Part shown: positions 1 to 6,914 of the stretch, piece by piece
Layout of the letters: each line of letters starts with the position of its first letter
Numbering within the stretch: position 1 is the stretch's first letter
IMG/VR virus record: IMGVR_UViG_3300031224_000021
Span: 1-42,339 of that record
Reading direction: 5' to 3' (one strand)
Origin: a virus
Length of the DNA stretch: 42,339 nt
Position numbers and translations under genes: made by a program
Notes under the pieces: generated by a model
What the model saw: only the letters and a program-made list of their open reading frames with translations
What the model was told of the DNA's origin: nothing
The model's database searches: none

Positions 1-31
1 AGCATAGTCCTCCGGTTACCAATATTTTCAT
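1..31 (-). CDS. Start of a gene cut by the window edge, possible Rossmann-type protein
   Basis: Only the first ten codons are inside the window; they read MKILVTGGLC. Its ATG overlaps the TGA stop of the gene before it (ATGA), the same coupling seen elsewhere in this genome, so the start is credible. The sequence resembles the first beta strand and glycine turn of NAD-dependent sugar epimerases and dehydratases (MKILVTGGxGFIG), but ten residues cannot prove this; the GxxG pattern is not completed before the edge. Confidence 0.5.
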   Translation of the reverse strand, partial: MKILVTGGLC

Positions 32-396
32 TTCTTGTCGTGTTTAAGTATTAGTTCTGTATTTTCTAACATAAAGCTTTCTGTTGGAGTTGTTATTGTA
101 ACTCTAAATTGATCAAGACTGTGCATCAAAATTGTTGCCAGGGCAATAGCCCTGTCAAGTATGTCAGATTCTTGCATTTCAAATCTTGGATATTGTATCA
201 GACCAACAACTACGCCAGGTTCATTGCCACCTGCGTATATGAATTCTGTTGGTGTAACAGTAACGCAATCTTTCACATCGTCAGTCCAAGTCTGACATAG
301 TGACCTAACCACTTCGGGATGGACTATTGTGTCTGGATTGTAATGCTGACCAAGACCAACCCATATTTGCACATTATAACTTTTCAGTATTTTCAT
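28..396 (-). CDS. Hypothetical protein, 122 aa
   Basis: I do not recognise this family. The protein is a compact alpha/beta type without membrane segments or signal peptide. It has a hydrophobic stretch near residues 60-70 (GVVVGLIQYPRF), then a helical segment around residues 78-95. The ATG is followed by Lys and Ile codons and preceded by an A-rich leader. It lies 3 bases downstream of a 51-aa gene and overlaps the next gene by an ATGA, so it is the middle of a tightly packed operon. Confidence 0.7.
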   Translation of the reverse strand: MKILKSYNVQIWVGLGQHYNPDTIVHPEVVRSLCQTWTDDVKDCVTVTPTEFIYAGGNEPGVVVGLIQYPRFEMQESDILDRAIALATILMHSLDQFRVTITTPTESFMLENTELILKHDKK

Positions 397-399
397 TTC

Positions 400-555
400 T
401 TAGTCTTTAAATTGTTCAATTACAAAGTCACGAAGTGACCTTGGCAATGTTGATTTACCAGCCAGGACAAGTGACCGTTCATCTCGTAAAGTGCCGGACT
501 GGGCCTCTATGTGATCCAATACCTTGGTCATTTTAGTTGACCACTGGCTAGTCAT
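400..555 (-). CDS. Small hypothetical protein, 51 aa
   Basis: A short open frame begins with ATG at 555, inside the last 8 bases of the gene before it, and ends with TAA 3 bases before the next ATG. The product begins MTSQWSTKMTKVLDHIEAQS and ends LRDFVIEQFKD. It is charged, probably helical, without a recognised domain. The tight fit between two genes (overlap on one side, 3-base gap on the other) is the main support for coding; no homology is claimed. Confidence 0.6.
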   Translation of the reverse strand: MTSQWSTKMTKVLDHIEAQSGTLRDERSLVLAGKSTLPRSLRDFVIEQFKD

Positions 556-1039
556 GTTGCATGTCCATTATTGCATCTAGCAAGTTGTCGCTTGTTGATT
601 CTGAACCAGGTGACAGTTTTTGTCTATCCCACATTGCAACAAGCCACTCATGCGTTGGTATACCATCTGGAAAAATCGTGTGTCCCATATTTGAAATAGT
701 AACTTTTTCTAACAAGGCATTTTTAGCTCGCCAATACGTATACGCGAGCAGCATCACAGCAATGCCGGGTGTTGAACAATGACTAGAAAGCCAAACTATA
801 GCAGAAGGTGACATTGTCATATTTTCAAAACCTGTAAGCTTTACCTGTATGATCTTAATCATAAAGGTCTCCTCGTCTACGATATCTGACATTTTAGCCA
901 AGTCTTGCGTTTCGTTTTCATATACAAGCAAGGCACTAAATAGCCTAAAGTTTTCAAGCGTTAGCATAGTTGGTGTAAATTTACTAAAAGCTGTTGCCCA
1001 ATCTGACAATGCCTTTATTTGTTTCTCTTCTCTTACCAT
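548..1039 (-). CDS. Hypothetical protein, 163 aa
   Basis: No known domain recognised. The N-terminal 60 residues are helical and mixed-charge. A hydrophobic segment near residues 95-105 (AVMLLAYTYW) is too short and isolated for a confident membrane span. The C-terminus is acidic (LLDAIMDMQHD). It starts 5 bases after the stop of the DUF2786-like gene, so the two are probably co-translated. It sits in the operon led by the DNA ligase B-type subunit, but this neighbourhood does not by itself assign a role. Confidence 0.7.
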   Translation of the reverse strand: MVREEKQIKALSDWATAFSKFTPTMLTLENFRLFSALLVYENETQDLAKMSDIVDEETFMIKIIQVKLTGFENMTMSPSAIVWLSSHCSTPGIAVMLLAYTYWRAKNALLEKVTISNMGHTIFPDGIPTHEWLVAMWDRQKLSPGSESTSDNLLDAIMDMQHD

Positions 1040-1044
1040 GTTGT

Positions 1045-1584
1045 TTATTTTTGTTCTTTTCCTATTTTAGTCATTGGTGTCAATTTTGGCTTTCTGCCTG
1101 CCAGATTATTAATAAGATCAAAGTCGATAGCATCGTTTGGTTTACTCTTGTTGCCACGCTTTTTGTCAGAAAATAGACCATGTCTAGATATAAAAGCAAG
1201 AAAAAAGTTTTCTCTAAGTTCTGCCAATTCTTCTTTATGTAAAGACCTGTAAAAGATATACCATTCTCTAACGTTAATAAATTCTTTTGCTGTTAGTTCA
1301 ACCTCTATGCGCTTGACACCGTTTTTGAATGTCGCAAAAACTGTAAGTTCTGTTAGCATTGACAATAATTGCATTAGCAAACGTCTGTCTTCTGGTGTTT
1401 TAAATTGAAACTCGTATTTGCTAGTTGCATCATCGTCAGACATGACACGGTCAGGGTTAATACCGTGACGTTTACAAACTCTTTTTATTTTGTCTAGTGC
1501 GTTAGCAATTTCTGCCTCAGTAGTACCACCTCGCCATAATGAGACTAGTTTACCTATTTTTTCTAACTCTTTGCCTTGTTCCAT
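1045..1584 (-). CDS. DUF2786-like protein, 179 aa
   Basis: The first about 45 residues match the pattern of the DUF2786 domain: a leading KIGKLVSLW helix, then TTEAEIANALDKIKRVCKRHGI, where the family usually reads a KIxKLLALA helix followed by TxxEAxxAxxKAxxLxxKHGI. The rest is helical and ends in a very basic tail (KKRGNKSK and RKPKLTP), which suggests nucleic acid contact. The function of DUF2786 is unknown. The start codon overlaps the stop of the ligase B subunit by one base (TAATG), which implies translational coupling. Confidence 0.65.
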   Translation of the reverse strand: MEQGKELEKIGKLVSLWRGGTTEAEIANALDKIKRVCKRHGINPDRVMSDDDATSKYEFQFKTPEDRRLLMQLLSMLTELTVFATFKNGVKRIEVELTAKEFINVREWYIFYRSLHKEELAELRENFFLAFISRHGLFSDKKRGNKSKPNDAIDFDLINNLAGRKPKLTPMTKIGKEQK

Positions 1585-2411
1585 TATGCCTTTGCTTTTA
1601 ATACAGCCATGCCGTATGTTATTGTTTCAATACCAAGTGACTTGGCTTGTTTCATTTTTGATGATGTAGATTGTAGGTTATCTGTAATCAGTACCTGTGC
1701 ATCTTTAAGCTTGTCAACCTCAAGCCATGTTACCAGTTCAGACTTAAACAAGGCCTTTGTTTTGTAACCAAAACTTTTTGGTGAACCAGTCATTAAAAAC
1801 TTTACAGTATTGGCAGCTGGTGCCGTGTCTTCCACTGGCAAGTGTATAGTGTAACCCATATTACGTAACCTCATTTGCATGTTGTTAATACGATGGTCTG
1901 AATTTTCTAATTCTTCGAGTACTTTGCCTGCCATACTATCGAAATTGTAACCAATACCTGCTAGTTTCTTAGACCATTCTTTTGCAATTCGGTTACCACA
2001 ATTATTAATGCCTAGTGACCTAATGATTCTAAATAGTTCAAAGCCTTTTGTTCTCCATTTTAGTATGCCATGTAGCAGTAATTCTGTTTGTCTTGGTCCA
2101 AAGCCAACCTCATTCAATACTTTTGCATTTACAATTACAGGATCGAAAAAACCTATTGGACTTTGTAGTAATGTATCAACTTGCATTAATCGCTTAAATG
2201 ATTTACCGCTAAAGCCTCGTATTGGGAAGCATGCCATAAAATGATAAAATTGTAGTCTTTGCATTGCTTGACCATCATCAATAACCATTGCATTGCAACC
2301 TTTAACTATTGCCATTTCTGGTAAGTTAAAATTAGACCTAAGTTGTGCATATGTAATGTCTTTACCTGCAATTCTTGCAATATCTGTTGGTTCTGGTATC
2401 TCTTGAAGCAT
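1584..2411 (-). CDS. ligB: NAD-dependent DNA ligase, C-terminal subunit (HhH and BRCT)
   Basis: This corresponds to the second half of bacterial LigA. Residues about 70-90 (IRGFSGKSFKRLM) align with the LigA segment after the zinc finger (I-GLGEK-I--L). Residues about 110-165 form helix-hairpin-helix repeats (NEVGFGPRQTELLLHGI and RIIRSLGINNCGNRIAKEWSKKL, compare LYALGIRxVG). The last about 75 residues form a BRCT domain (VKFLMTGSPKSFGYK through SLGIETITYGMAVL). The four zinc-binding cysteines of LigA are not present. It lacks the adenylation domain, which lies in a separate gene at 2770-3819. An own promoter-operator lies just upstream at 2429-2466. A split NAD ligase is known from phage T5; here the two parts even have separate promoters. 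The gene symbol is a role label. Confidence 0.85.
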   Translation of the reverse strand: MLQEIPEPTDIARIAGKDITYAQLRSNFNLPEMAIVKGCNAMVIDDGQAMQRLQFYHFMACFPIRGFSGKSFKRLMQVDTLLQSPIGFFDPVIVNAKVLNEVGFGPRQTELLLHGILKWRTKGFELFRIIRSLGINNCGNRIAKEWSKKLAGIGYNFDSMAGKVLEELENSDHRINNMQMRLRNMGYTIHLPVEDTAPAANTVKFLMTGSPKSFGYKTKALFKSELVTWLEVDKLKDAQVLITDNLQSTSSKMKQAKSLGIETITYGMAVLKAKA

Positions 2412-2428
2412 AATATTTATTTATTGGT

Positions 2429-2466
2429 GTTATATAAATATATAACAATTAATTGTTATATGACAC
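2429..2466 (-). promoter_or_regulatory. Promoter with 18-bp palindrome, before ligase B subunit
   Basis: On the minus strand GTGTCA (plus 2461-2466) is followed 14 bp later by the palindrome GTTATATATTTATATAAC (2429-2446), which includes a TATATT that can serve as -10. The same arrangement recurs eight times in the window. The palindrome over the -10 is a likely repressor or activator site. Confidence 0.7.
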
Positions 2467-2476
2467 TAATTGGTCA

Positions 2477-2767
2477 CTAAGTTATTAACAATAAAGTCTT
2501 TTTTAGTTCTTTTGTAAATGTTGCTGTGATTAGTTCTTGGTGTGAACCTTGCGTCATTGTTGCTGGATGGAATACTTCAATTTCATTACTGGTACCACAA
2601 TCATAGTAAAGTACAGGTACACATTTTGTTTTTATGACGTCTGGATAGCCCAGTTCGCCTGGGCACCAAATGCTAAGCTGTGTCATAACAATTCTGTAGT
2701 CTCGTTTAGTCAGGTACAATTGCATTTCTTGTTCTGTAAAATGTAACATGATTGATGTGTGTTCCAT
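2477..2767 (-). CDS. Hypothetical protein, 96 aa
   Basis: Not recognised. It begins MEHTSIMLHFTEQEMQLYL and looks like a small alpha/beta protein. It has three cysteines (IWCPGE, TKCVPV, YDCGT) that are not arranged as a standard zinc ribbon. It starts 2 bases after the stop of the ligase A subunit gene, so it is co-transcribed with it from the promoter at 3837-3875. It lies between the two ligase genes, which makes a role with the ligase possible but unproven. Confidence 0.7.
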   Translation of the reverse strand: MEHTSIMLHFTEQEMQLYLTKRDYRIVMTQLSIWCPGELGYPDVIKTKCVPVLYYDCGTSNEIEVFHPATMTQGSHQELITATFTKELKKTLLLIT

Positions 2768-2769
2768 AG

Positions 2770-3819
2770 TTATGCTTTTTTGATCATTGGGATTATGTCA
2801 TTAGCCAGTGTAACTGTAACATTTGATCCAATTTGGATATCGTTAACAACCAGGTATTGAAGGTGATGACCTGATGCTCTTTGTATTTTTCTACCATCAA
2901 CTATGATTGGCATAAAATAAACTACTGGGGTCCATCTTCCTGTCTTATTCATATTCCATTTAATATCAGTAACGGTTGACTGCATAGTTGGTGCCTTAAA
3001 TTTAATAGCAACTGCATGCTTAGGATATGTACCGTTATGTAATACCTTTTTGACACCTATTGTGTTAAAAACAATACCATCTGTACCAAATTGGTACTCT
3101 TTACGTCTTTGTGCCATACTGGCAAATGATGTTACTAATTGGTCCGGGGTGGTGCAATTGGTTATTTCTTTACAGGTAAATTCAGGAAACATGTCTAAGT
3201 CTAATATTTCACCAGTTGGTGTAACAGACTCTAACATAATTGGTATAAGATCATGTTTTCTAACATCATCTTTGTTAATGTCATTAACTATGCCAGCAAC
3301 CAGATTTCTAGAGTGTGAATACTTATCTGAATATTTACTTTCGAATACTCTTTGATTCATAACCATTTCAAAACGAATACCAACATGGTCTTTGTAACCA
3401 ATACATTGTGGAAATAATGAAGCCAATTTTGCATGGACATTAACACCCATGTTGCCATCACCTCTGGTGGAAACCATTTCTAGTTTACCCATTTTGTAAC
3501 TGGCTTCAATTGCAACACCATCATATTTCCAACTGAGTTGGCCTGGACCAATACGATCAAATAAGGCCTGTGCAGTTTCATTTGACATACCATTTGTTTC
3601 CACTTTAGTCTTAGAAAGACTTAACATTCGATGGCCATGCTTAACCTTTCTTTCTGTTGATACCTCTTGGTAACCAACCGTTGGATCAAAACCTTGTTCT
3701 ATAAGTTCATCTTCTAAAGAGTCAAATTCATCATCTGATATAATAGCTTCTCCTTGATAATATGCATCTTTTGCTATATAGTATAGATCAACTTTAGCCT
3801 TGTAGTCTGATTGTGACAT
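2770..3819 (-). CDS. ligA: NAD-dependent DNA ligase, adenylation/OB subunit
   Basis: This is the first half of an NAD-dependent DNA ligase, which seals nicks using NAD as cofactor. Residues 12-42 match the Ia domain that binds NMN (YYIAKDAYYQGEAIISDDEFDSL). The adenylation motif is KYDGVA with the nucleophilic Lys at residue 98. STRGDG at about 117-122 matches the next nucleotidyltransferase motif. The C-terminal OB fold is clear: TGRWTPVVYFMPI, then IQRASGHH, then ANDIIPMI, compared with TGxxTPVAxxxPV, VxRATLHN and AGDVIPxI of LigA. At 349 aa it stops right after the OB fold; HhH and BRCT are encoded at 1584-2411. An 18-bp palindromic promoter lies 18 bp before the ATG. Confidence 0.92.
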   Translation of the reverse strand: MSQSDYKAKVDLYYIAKDAYYQGEAIISDDEFDSLEDELIEQGFDPTVGYQEVSTERKVKHGHRMLSLSKTKVETNGMSNETAQALFDRIGPGQLSWKYDGVAIEASYKMGKLEMVSTRGDGNMGVNVHAKLASLFPQCIGYKDHVGIRFEMVMNQRVFESKYSDKYSHSRNLVAGIVNDINKDDVRKHDLIPIMLESVTPTGEILDLDMFPEFTCKEITNCTTPDQLVTSFASMAQRRKEYQFGTDGIVFNTIGVKKVLHNGTYPKHAVAIKFKAPTMQSTVTDIKWNMNKTGRWTPVVYFMPIIVDGRKIQRASGHHLQYLVVNDIQIGSNVTVTLANDIIPMIKKA

Positions 3820-3836
3820 AGTATTTATATTTGTTT

Positions 3837-3875
3837 GTTATATAAATATATAACAATTAGTGGTTAAATGACAAC
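3837..3875 (-). promoter_or_regulatory. Promoter with 18-bp palindrome, before ligase A subunit
   Basis: TTGTCA on the minus strand (plus 3869-3874), 14 bp, then the palindrome at 3837-3854 containing TATATT. The -35 to -10 spacing is 18 bp. Further upstream the sequence GTTAACAACTTTG (about 3895-3907) recurs in similar form before other members. Confidence 0.75.
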
Positions 3876-3936
3876 TTAAACAGTTAAAAATAGGCAAAGT
3901 TGTTAACATGTTGCAGTTCAATATTGAGTTGCTTTC

Positions 3937-4290
3937 CTACACTCTTGTCTTTTTGAGTCTATTTCGACGTGCGTAAAGAAAGTCAACGTAGTTACCCCAA
4001 TGAAACGTATCTGAACTTGTCACATGCCTAAACTTTTTTAAACTACAACTTTCGATAAGGTCTACTGCATCAGCTAATGCCTTGTTATATGTTGAAAATG
4101 TGCCTGACCACACATTGTCACCATTATGATCAGAATACCCTAGTTCGGTGCCACTTCTAACCATCATTGCTGACCACAAAAAACCTGAAGCATTAGTATA
4201 AACGCTAATAAGAACATCCCTAGTTGTCATTAGGGCATAGTGTCTCTTTGTTAACTCGACAAGCATTGCTAATTCTTCTTGACTTTTCAT
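3937..4290 (-). CDS. Hypothetical protein, 117 aa
   Basis: The frame is open up to 4389, but the upstream part overlaps a packaged-protein gene. The ATG at 4290 (MKSQEELAMLVELTKRHY) is preferred because it has an A-rich leader and a TGTTTAATT motif about 20 bases upstream. No family is recognised. The sequence suggests a small alpha/beta fold with a central FLWSAMMVRSGTELGYSDHNGDNVW region and a basic C-terminus (ARRNRLKKTRV). Although the start is MKS, there is no (L/I)xE site in place, so it is not a member of the packaged set. Confidence 0.65.
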   Translation of the reverse strand: MKSQEELAMLVELTKRHYALMTTRDVLISVYTNASGFLWSAMMVRSGTELGYSDHNGDNVWSGTFSTYNKALADAVDLIESCSLKKFRHVTSSDTFHWGNYVDFLYARRNRLKKTRV

Positions 4291-4357
4291 ATGTTGTATT
4301 ATTTTAAAATTAAACACTAAAAAAGAAGATGGTGCAAAGTCGTACTGTCCTCTTTTG

Positions 4358-4666
4358 TTACAACTCTCTCCTGACGTGGCCGGCCTCAATGGCAGACTGA
4401 AACTTTGACAGCCCCATAGTTATCTTTTCTTTCTTTGTGCCAAGATAGTCTAAAAACTGAATAATGCCTTCACTGTAGCCTAAAAATTCAAAGCTGTTTC
4501 GCCATTCGCCCTTGTCAACAACAATTAGTTTATCACCCATTTGTAACTGGACATGACTGGTAACAGGTTGACCAAATTGCCCCTTGGTTAGGCCAGGGCC
4601 TATGCTCATTCCGTCTAGATCGATGGCCTCAAATGATTCGTTAATGTGACTGCTTAGTGACTTCAT
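4358..4666 (-). CDS. Predicted packaged (internal head) protein, 102 aa, paralogue of 4963-5286
   Basis: Begins MKSLSSHINE|SF, the shared capsid-targeting propeptide; the predicted cut is after INE, residue 10. The remainder is a near-paralogue of the product of 4963-5286: GPGLTKGQFGQPVTSHVQL pairs with ANGLKKSDFGDLVTSIQDL, MGDKLIVVDKGEWRNSFEFLG with LGDSIIIVNRSDNEWRDQVEFLG. This looks like a small beta-barrel (GDxIxVV...EW...xEFLG). The paralogues flank two very small genes. By analogy with T4 internal proteins it would be packed in the head and injected, but the cargo function is unknown. Confidence 0.75.
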   Translation of the reverse strand: MKSLSSHINESFEAIDLDGMSIGPGLTKGQFGQPVTSHVQLQMGDKLIVVDKGEWRNSFEFLGYSEGIIQFLDYLGTKKEKITMGLSKFQSAIEAGHVRREL

Positions 4667-4796
4667 TATTTTGTTTTCTTTTATGTTTTGACCAAAAAAA
4701 TCTAGACTTTATTGCATTGCAGTTAGGACACTGCCAAAATAAAAAGTTTTTAACTCTAAGCGGAAAGTCGTGATTGCAATTTATTACGTGTTCCAT
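4641..4796 (-). CDS. Small putative zinc-binding protein, 51 aa
   Basis: Short frame starting MEHVINCNHDFPLRVKNFLF followed by WQCPNCNAIKSRFFWSKHKR. C7, H9, C23 and C26 could form a half-conserved zinc site; the FxFWxCPxCN part resembles the zinc-ribbon part of the product of 20412-20678 (FWSFCPECNS). It starts 5 bases after the TAA of the gene before it. Its last 8 codons overlap the start of the packaged-protein gene at 4666. Codon order and position support a real gene, but it is short. Confidence 0.5.
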   Translation of the reverse strand: MEHVINCNHDFPLRVKNFLFWQCPNCNAIKSRFFWSKHKRKQNNEVTKQSH

Positions 4797-4801
4797 TATG
4801 T

Positions 4802-4963
4802 TTAGGTTTTAACTGCTATTGCACCAAAGCTGCCATTAATCATATCGCTATTAATATGATCAGGTTTGTCTAGCAAGGTATAGTCAGGGAAGTCAACCCG
4901 CCATTGTTTGTTAGCAAACTTAAAAATAAGTTCGTTAAAATAGTCAAGCATAATTTGACGCAT
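4802..4963 (-). CDS. Small hypothetical protein, 53 aa
   Basis: Its ATG overlaps the TAA of the preceding packaged-protein gene by one base (TAATG), so it is probably translated by re-initiation. The product begins MRQIMLDYFNELIFKFANKQ and continues WRVDFPDYTLLDKPDHINSD. The predicted amphipathic N-terminal helix is followed by an acidic segment. No homology recognised. The exact stop-start junction is the main support. Confidence 0.6.
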   Translation of the reverse strand: MRQIMLDYFNELIFKFANKQWRVDFPDYTLLDKPDHINSDMINGSFGAIAVKT

Positions 4964-5286
4964 TATTTCTTTTTGTATACGAAACCAAGACTAATGTCTT
5001 CTAAGAACCAACTGTATCTTATTTTCACCTTTTCATTATTGCCACCATAAGTAAACAATAATTGGACAGCATTACCAGAATCACCTAAAAATTCAACCTG
5101 ATCTCGCCATTCGTTGTCTGATCTGTTTACTATAATTATGCTGTCTCCTAGCTTTAGGTCTTGTATGCTAGTGACTAAGTCACCAAAGTCACTCTTTTTC
5201 AGACCGTTTGCTAAACTTAAGCTGTCAATCTTAATGTTATTTTGCGGTCTGAAAGATTCGTTTATGTGTTTGCTAAGTGAATTCAT
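4963..5286 (-). CDS. Predicted packaged protein, 107 aa, paralogue of 4358-4666
   Basis: Begins MNSLSKHINE|SF, a capsid-targeting propeptide variant with Asn at position 2. Body clearly related to the product of 4358-4666 (see there), including GDSIIIVN, EWRDQVEFLG and a C-terminal YSWFLEDISLG against LSKFQSAIEAG. The paralogy implies a local duplication that was later separated by insertion of, or birth of, two small genes. It is 12 bases downstream of the cysteine-peptidase-like gene. Confidence 0.75.
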   Translation of the reverse strand: MNSLSKHINESFRPQNNIKIDSLSLANGLKKSDFGDLVTSIQDLKLGDSIIIVNRSDNEWRDQVEFLGDSGNAVQLLFTYGGNNEKVKIRYSWFLEDISLGFVYKKK

Positions 5287-5298
5287 AGTGTTGTTTGT

Positions 5299-5631
5299 TT
5301 AGTTAAATTTTATTTTAGAATTGTCAATTTCGTGCCACGGTCCATAATGTTTAAATTTAAACGCATGTTGTAGTACTTCCTGTTTAGTATATCTTACTGT
5401 TGTGTCTGGTGAAAATGTTGCAATAAACATTTCCTTACTGTAATGCTTTTGTAGTACTGGATCGTATAGTTTACCAGTTGCATTGTGTTCACACCATGCA
5501 TGATCTATTGTATTGCCAGTGCCAAAAATATTATCTGTAATAAAGCCGTGACACAATGTCCAATCTTGTTTTTCTGTTACATGTTGATATGCCAACATGT
5601 AACATTTACCTAGTCTATCTTTTAGTGCCAT
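5299..5631 (-). CDS. Small protein with a Cys-His-Asp pattern (transglutaminase/peptidase-like)
   Basis: The order RLGKCYMLAYQHV, LCHGFI, TIDHAWCEH, KLYDPVLQKHY recalls small phage proteins with a papain or transglutaminase-like core, where a Cys near the N-terminus, a His in HAWxE and an Asp in YDP make the catalytic set (here C10, H44, D57). This is pattern recognition, not a proven assignment. At 110 aa it would be a minimal version. No export signal. It overlaps the preceding gene by one base (TAATG). Confidence 0.55.
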   Translation of the reverse strand: MALKDRLGKCYMLAYQHVTEKQDWTLCHGFITDNIFGTGNTIDHAWCEHNATGKLYDPVLQKHYSKEMFIATFSPDTTVRYTKQEVLQHAFKFKHYGPWHEIDNSKIKFN

Positions 5632-6035
5632 TATGCGATTGCTTTTGTGTTAATCATATTTTCATAGAGCCACATTATTGATATGGTGCGTATTCTGTTA
5701 CCAACTTTACTAAAACTAATTGGGTTATTTTCTCCATTTGTGGTAAAAAATACTCGTTTTGATTTAAAGTCTATTATAACAAAAGCAGATGTTCCAAAAA
5801 TTGAAGATCTTTTTGTTTGTACAGTGAATATCATTTGATGTTCAGGTAACTGAATGTGACCTGTTAACTCTTGGTCTATTTCTGACAGTCTATGTAACAT
5901 ATACATTGAATACTTTTCGGTAGTACCAGTATGGCTAAATGTTCCAACAAAATTATCAATGTTTTTGTTGTTATCGATAACGTTTTGGCTAAATAATTCG
6001 CCCCAGGTGGATAATATTGAGATTGACGTGTTCAT
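5631..6035 (-). CDS. Hypothetical protein, 134 aa
   Basis: Not recognised. Mixed alpha/beta composition with a central strand-rich part (HQMIFTVQTKRSSIFGTSAFVIIDFKSKRVFFTT) and a helical C-terminus (RTISIMWLYENMIN). First gene after the palindromic promoter at 6059-6096, with a leader of 23 bases between the palindrome and its ATG, so it leads a short operon with the peptidase-like gene and the packaged-protein gene at 4963-5286. Confidence 0.7.
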   Translation of the reverse strand: MNTSISILSTWGELFSQNVIDNNKNIDNFVGTFSHTGTTEKYSMYMLHRLSEIDQELTGHIQLPEHQMIFTVQTKRSSIFGTSAFVIIDFKSKRVFFTTNGENNPISFSKVGNRIRTISIMWLYENMINTKAIA

Positions 6036-6058
6036 AATAGATGTATTAGTTTTTTATT

Positions 6059-6096
6059 GTTATATAAATATATAACAATTAGTGCATAAATGACAC
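6059..6096 (-). promoter_or_regulatory. Promoter with 18-bp palindrome
   Basis: Perfect palindrome at 6059-6076; GTGTCA (plus 6091-6096) lies 14 bp upstream on the minus strand. Upstream of it are two copies of GTTAAC-type sequence (about 6108-6130), as found before other members. Confidence 0.7.
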
Positions 6097-6141
6097 CTTA
6101 ATTTGTTAACTTTTCAATAACTTGTTAACAAAAACGCTTGA

Positions 6142-6330
6142 TTATTTTCTATTCTTATCTCCTGCAATGCTTATACTTTGTTGCCAATACTTCATTTCAT
6201 TACTTTCATCGTCTAGTCTAGTCACTTGTGCAGTAGGCCAACCTGTAATTGGATTAATTTTTCGATCCCAAAAAGGTAAGTCTTGCATTTTACATTTAGG
6301 TTCACCTCTTTTTGTGATTTTTTTTGGCAT
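6142..6330 (-). CDS. Small hypothetical protein, 62 aa
   Basis: Begins MPKKITKRGEPKCKMQDLPF. Basic N-terminus, aromatic centre (FWDRKINPITGWPT), acidic then helical C-terminus. No domain recognised. It lies in the same direction as all neighbours, 35 bases after the stop of the gene before it, and ends 45 bases before the palindromic promoter. An opposite-strand frame at 6122-6376 covers the same bases but fits the gene order less well. Confidence 0.55.
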   Translation of the reverse strand: MPKKITKRGEPKCKMQDLPFWDRKINPITGWPTAQVTRLDDESNEMKYWQQSISIAGDKNRK

Positions 6331-6365
6331 GGGTTTTAAGTTATGTTACTGTTTTCATGTTGGCA

Positions 6366-6914
6366 CTATAGGCTAAACGTCCACATTTTTGGGTTGCTAA
6401 ATAGTTTACGTTCAAGTTTAGCCTGGTCCCTCTCTTTTTGGTTGCTAGGTCTAGTTAGACCTGTACTGTCTTTTGTTTGTTGCAGCAATGGCTCTTTTGG
6501 TGAAGTTTGGCCTCTTGTATTTCTTTTGTACTTTGTTGGTCTCTTTGAAGATTGAGCCATTGTGCTAGTATCAGTCTTAGCCTTTGTTGCTGTTGCAGTC
6601 TTTCGTTTTAGTAAAATATTGGTAGCCGTTTTTATTTCGTGTTCAGAAAGCAAAGATACAAAGTCTTCTACTATGTTTGCTAATTGCAAGCCCCATACTT
6701 TTTGTTTGTACAGACCTGTTTTTTTGCCGTCAAAGAACCTGTACGTCTCGTACCACATATTTTGACCGCGTACAGATGTAATTGAAATACAAAGTTGTGC
6801 GGCGTCAATAGTACACAACTCGTAGTGTTGACCTGTACAATTTTTAATGCCTAGCTGTGACAATTTTAGTAATTCAAATTCAATTAACAGTTTATTTTCT
6901 TGTACTTTTGTCAT
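6366..6914 (-). CDS. Hypothetical protein with long basic tail, 182 aa
   Basis: Residues 1-100 form an alpha/beta domain (CTIDAAQLCISITSV, MWYETYRFFDGKKTGLY, VEDFVSLLSEHEIKTATNIL). Residues about 103-182 are low-complexity and strongly basic (TATATKAKTDTS, KRPTKYKRNTRGQTSP, KERDQAKLERKLF), which suggests nucleic acid binding or a disordered tail. It overlaps the stop of the kinase gene by ATGA. I do not recognise the family. Confidence 0.65.
   Translation of the reverse strand: MTKVQENKLLIEFELLKLSQLGIKNCTGQHYELCTIDAAQLCISITSVRGQNMWYETYRFFDGKKTGLYKQKVWGLQLANIVEDFVSLLSEHEIKTATNILLKRKTATATKAKTDTSTMAQSSKRPTKYKRNTRGQTSPKEPLLQQTKDSTGLTRPSNQKERDQAKLERKLFSNPKMWTFSL

Noticed and set aside
2429-2446. 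T4-type late promoter TATAAATA on the plus strand within the palindromes
   Set aside because: The octamer is part of the AT palindrome and points toward no plus-strand gene; all eight copies instead precede minus-strand starts.
4291-4389. N-terminal extension MRPATSGESCNKRGQ of the 117-aa protein
   Set aside because: It overlaps the packaged-protein gene and sits upstream of the A-rich leader; the ATG at 4290 is better placed.
6122-6376. Plus-strand 84-codon frame
   Set aside because: It would be the only plus-strand gene, crosses into the next gene and has no leader; the minus frame 6142-6330 fits the operon.
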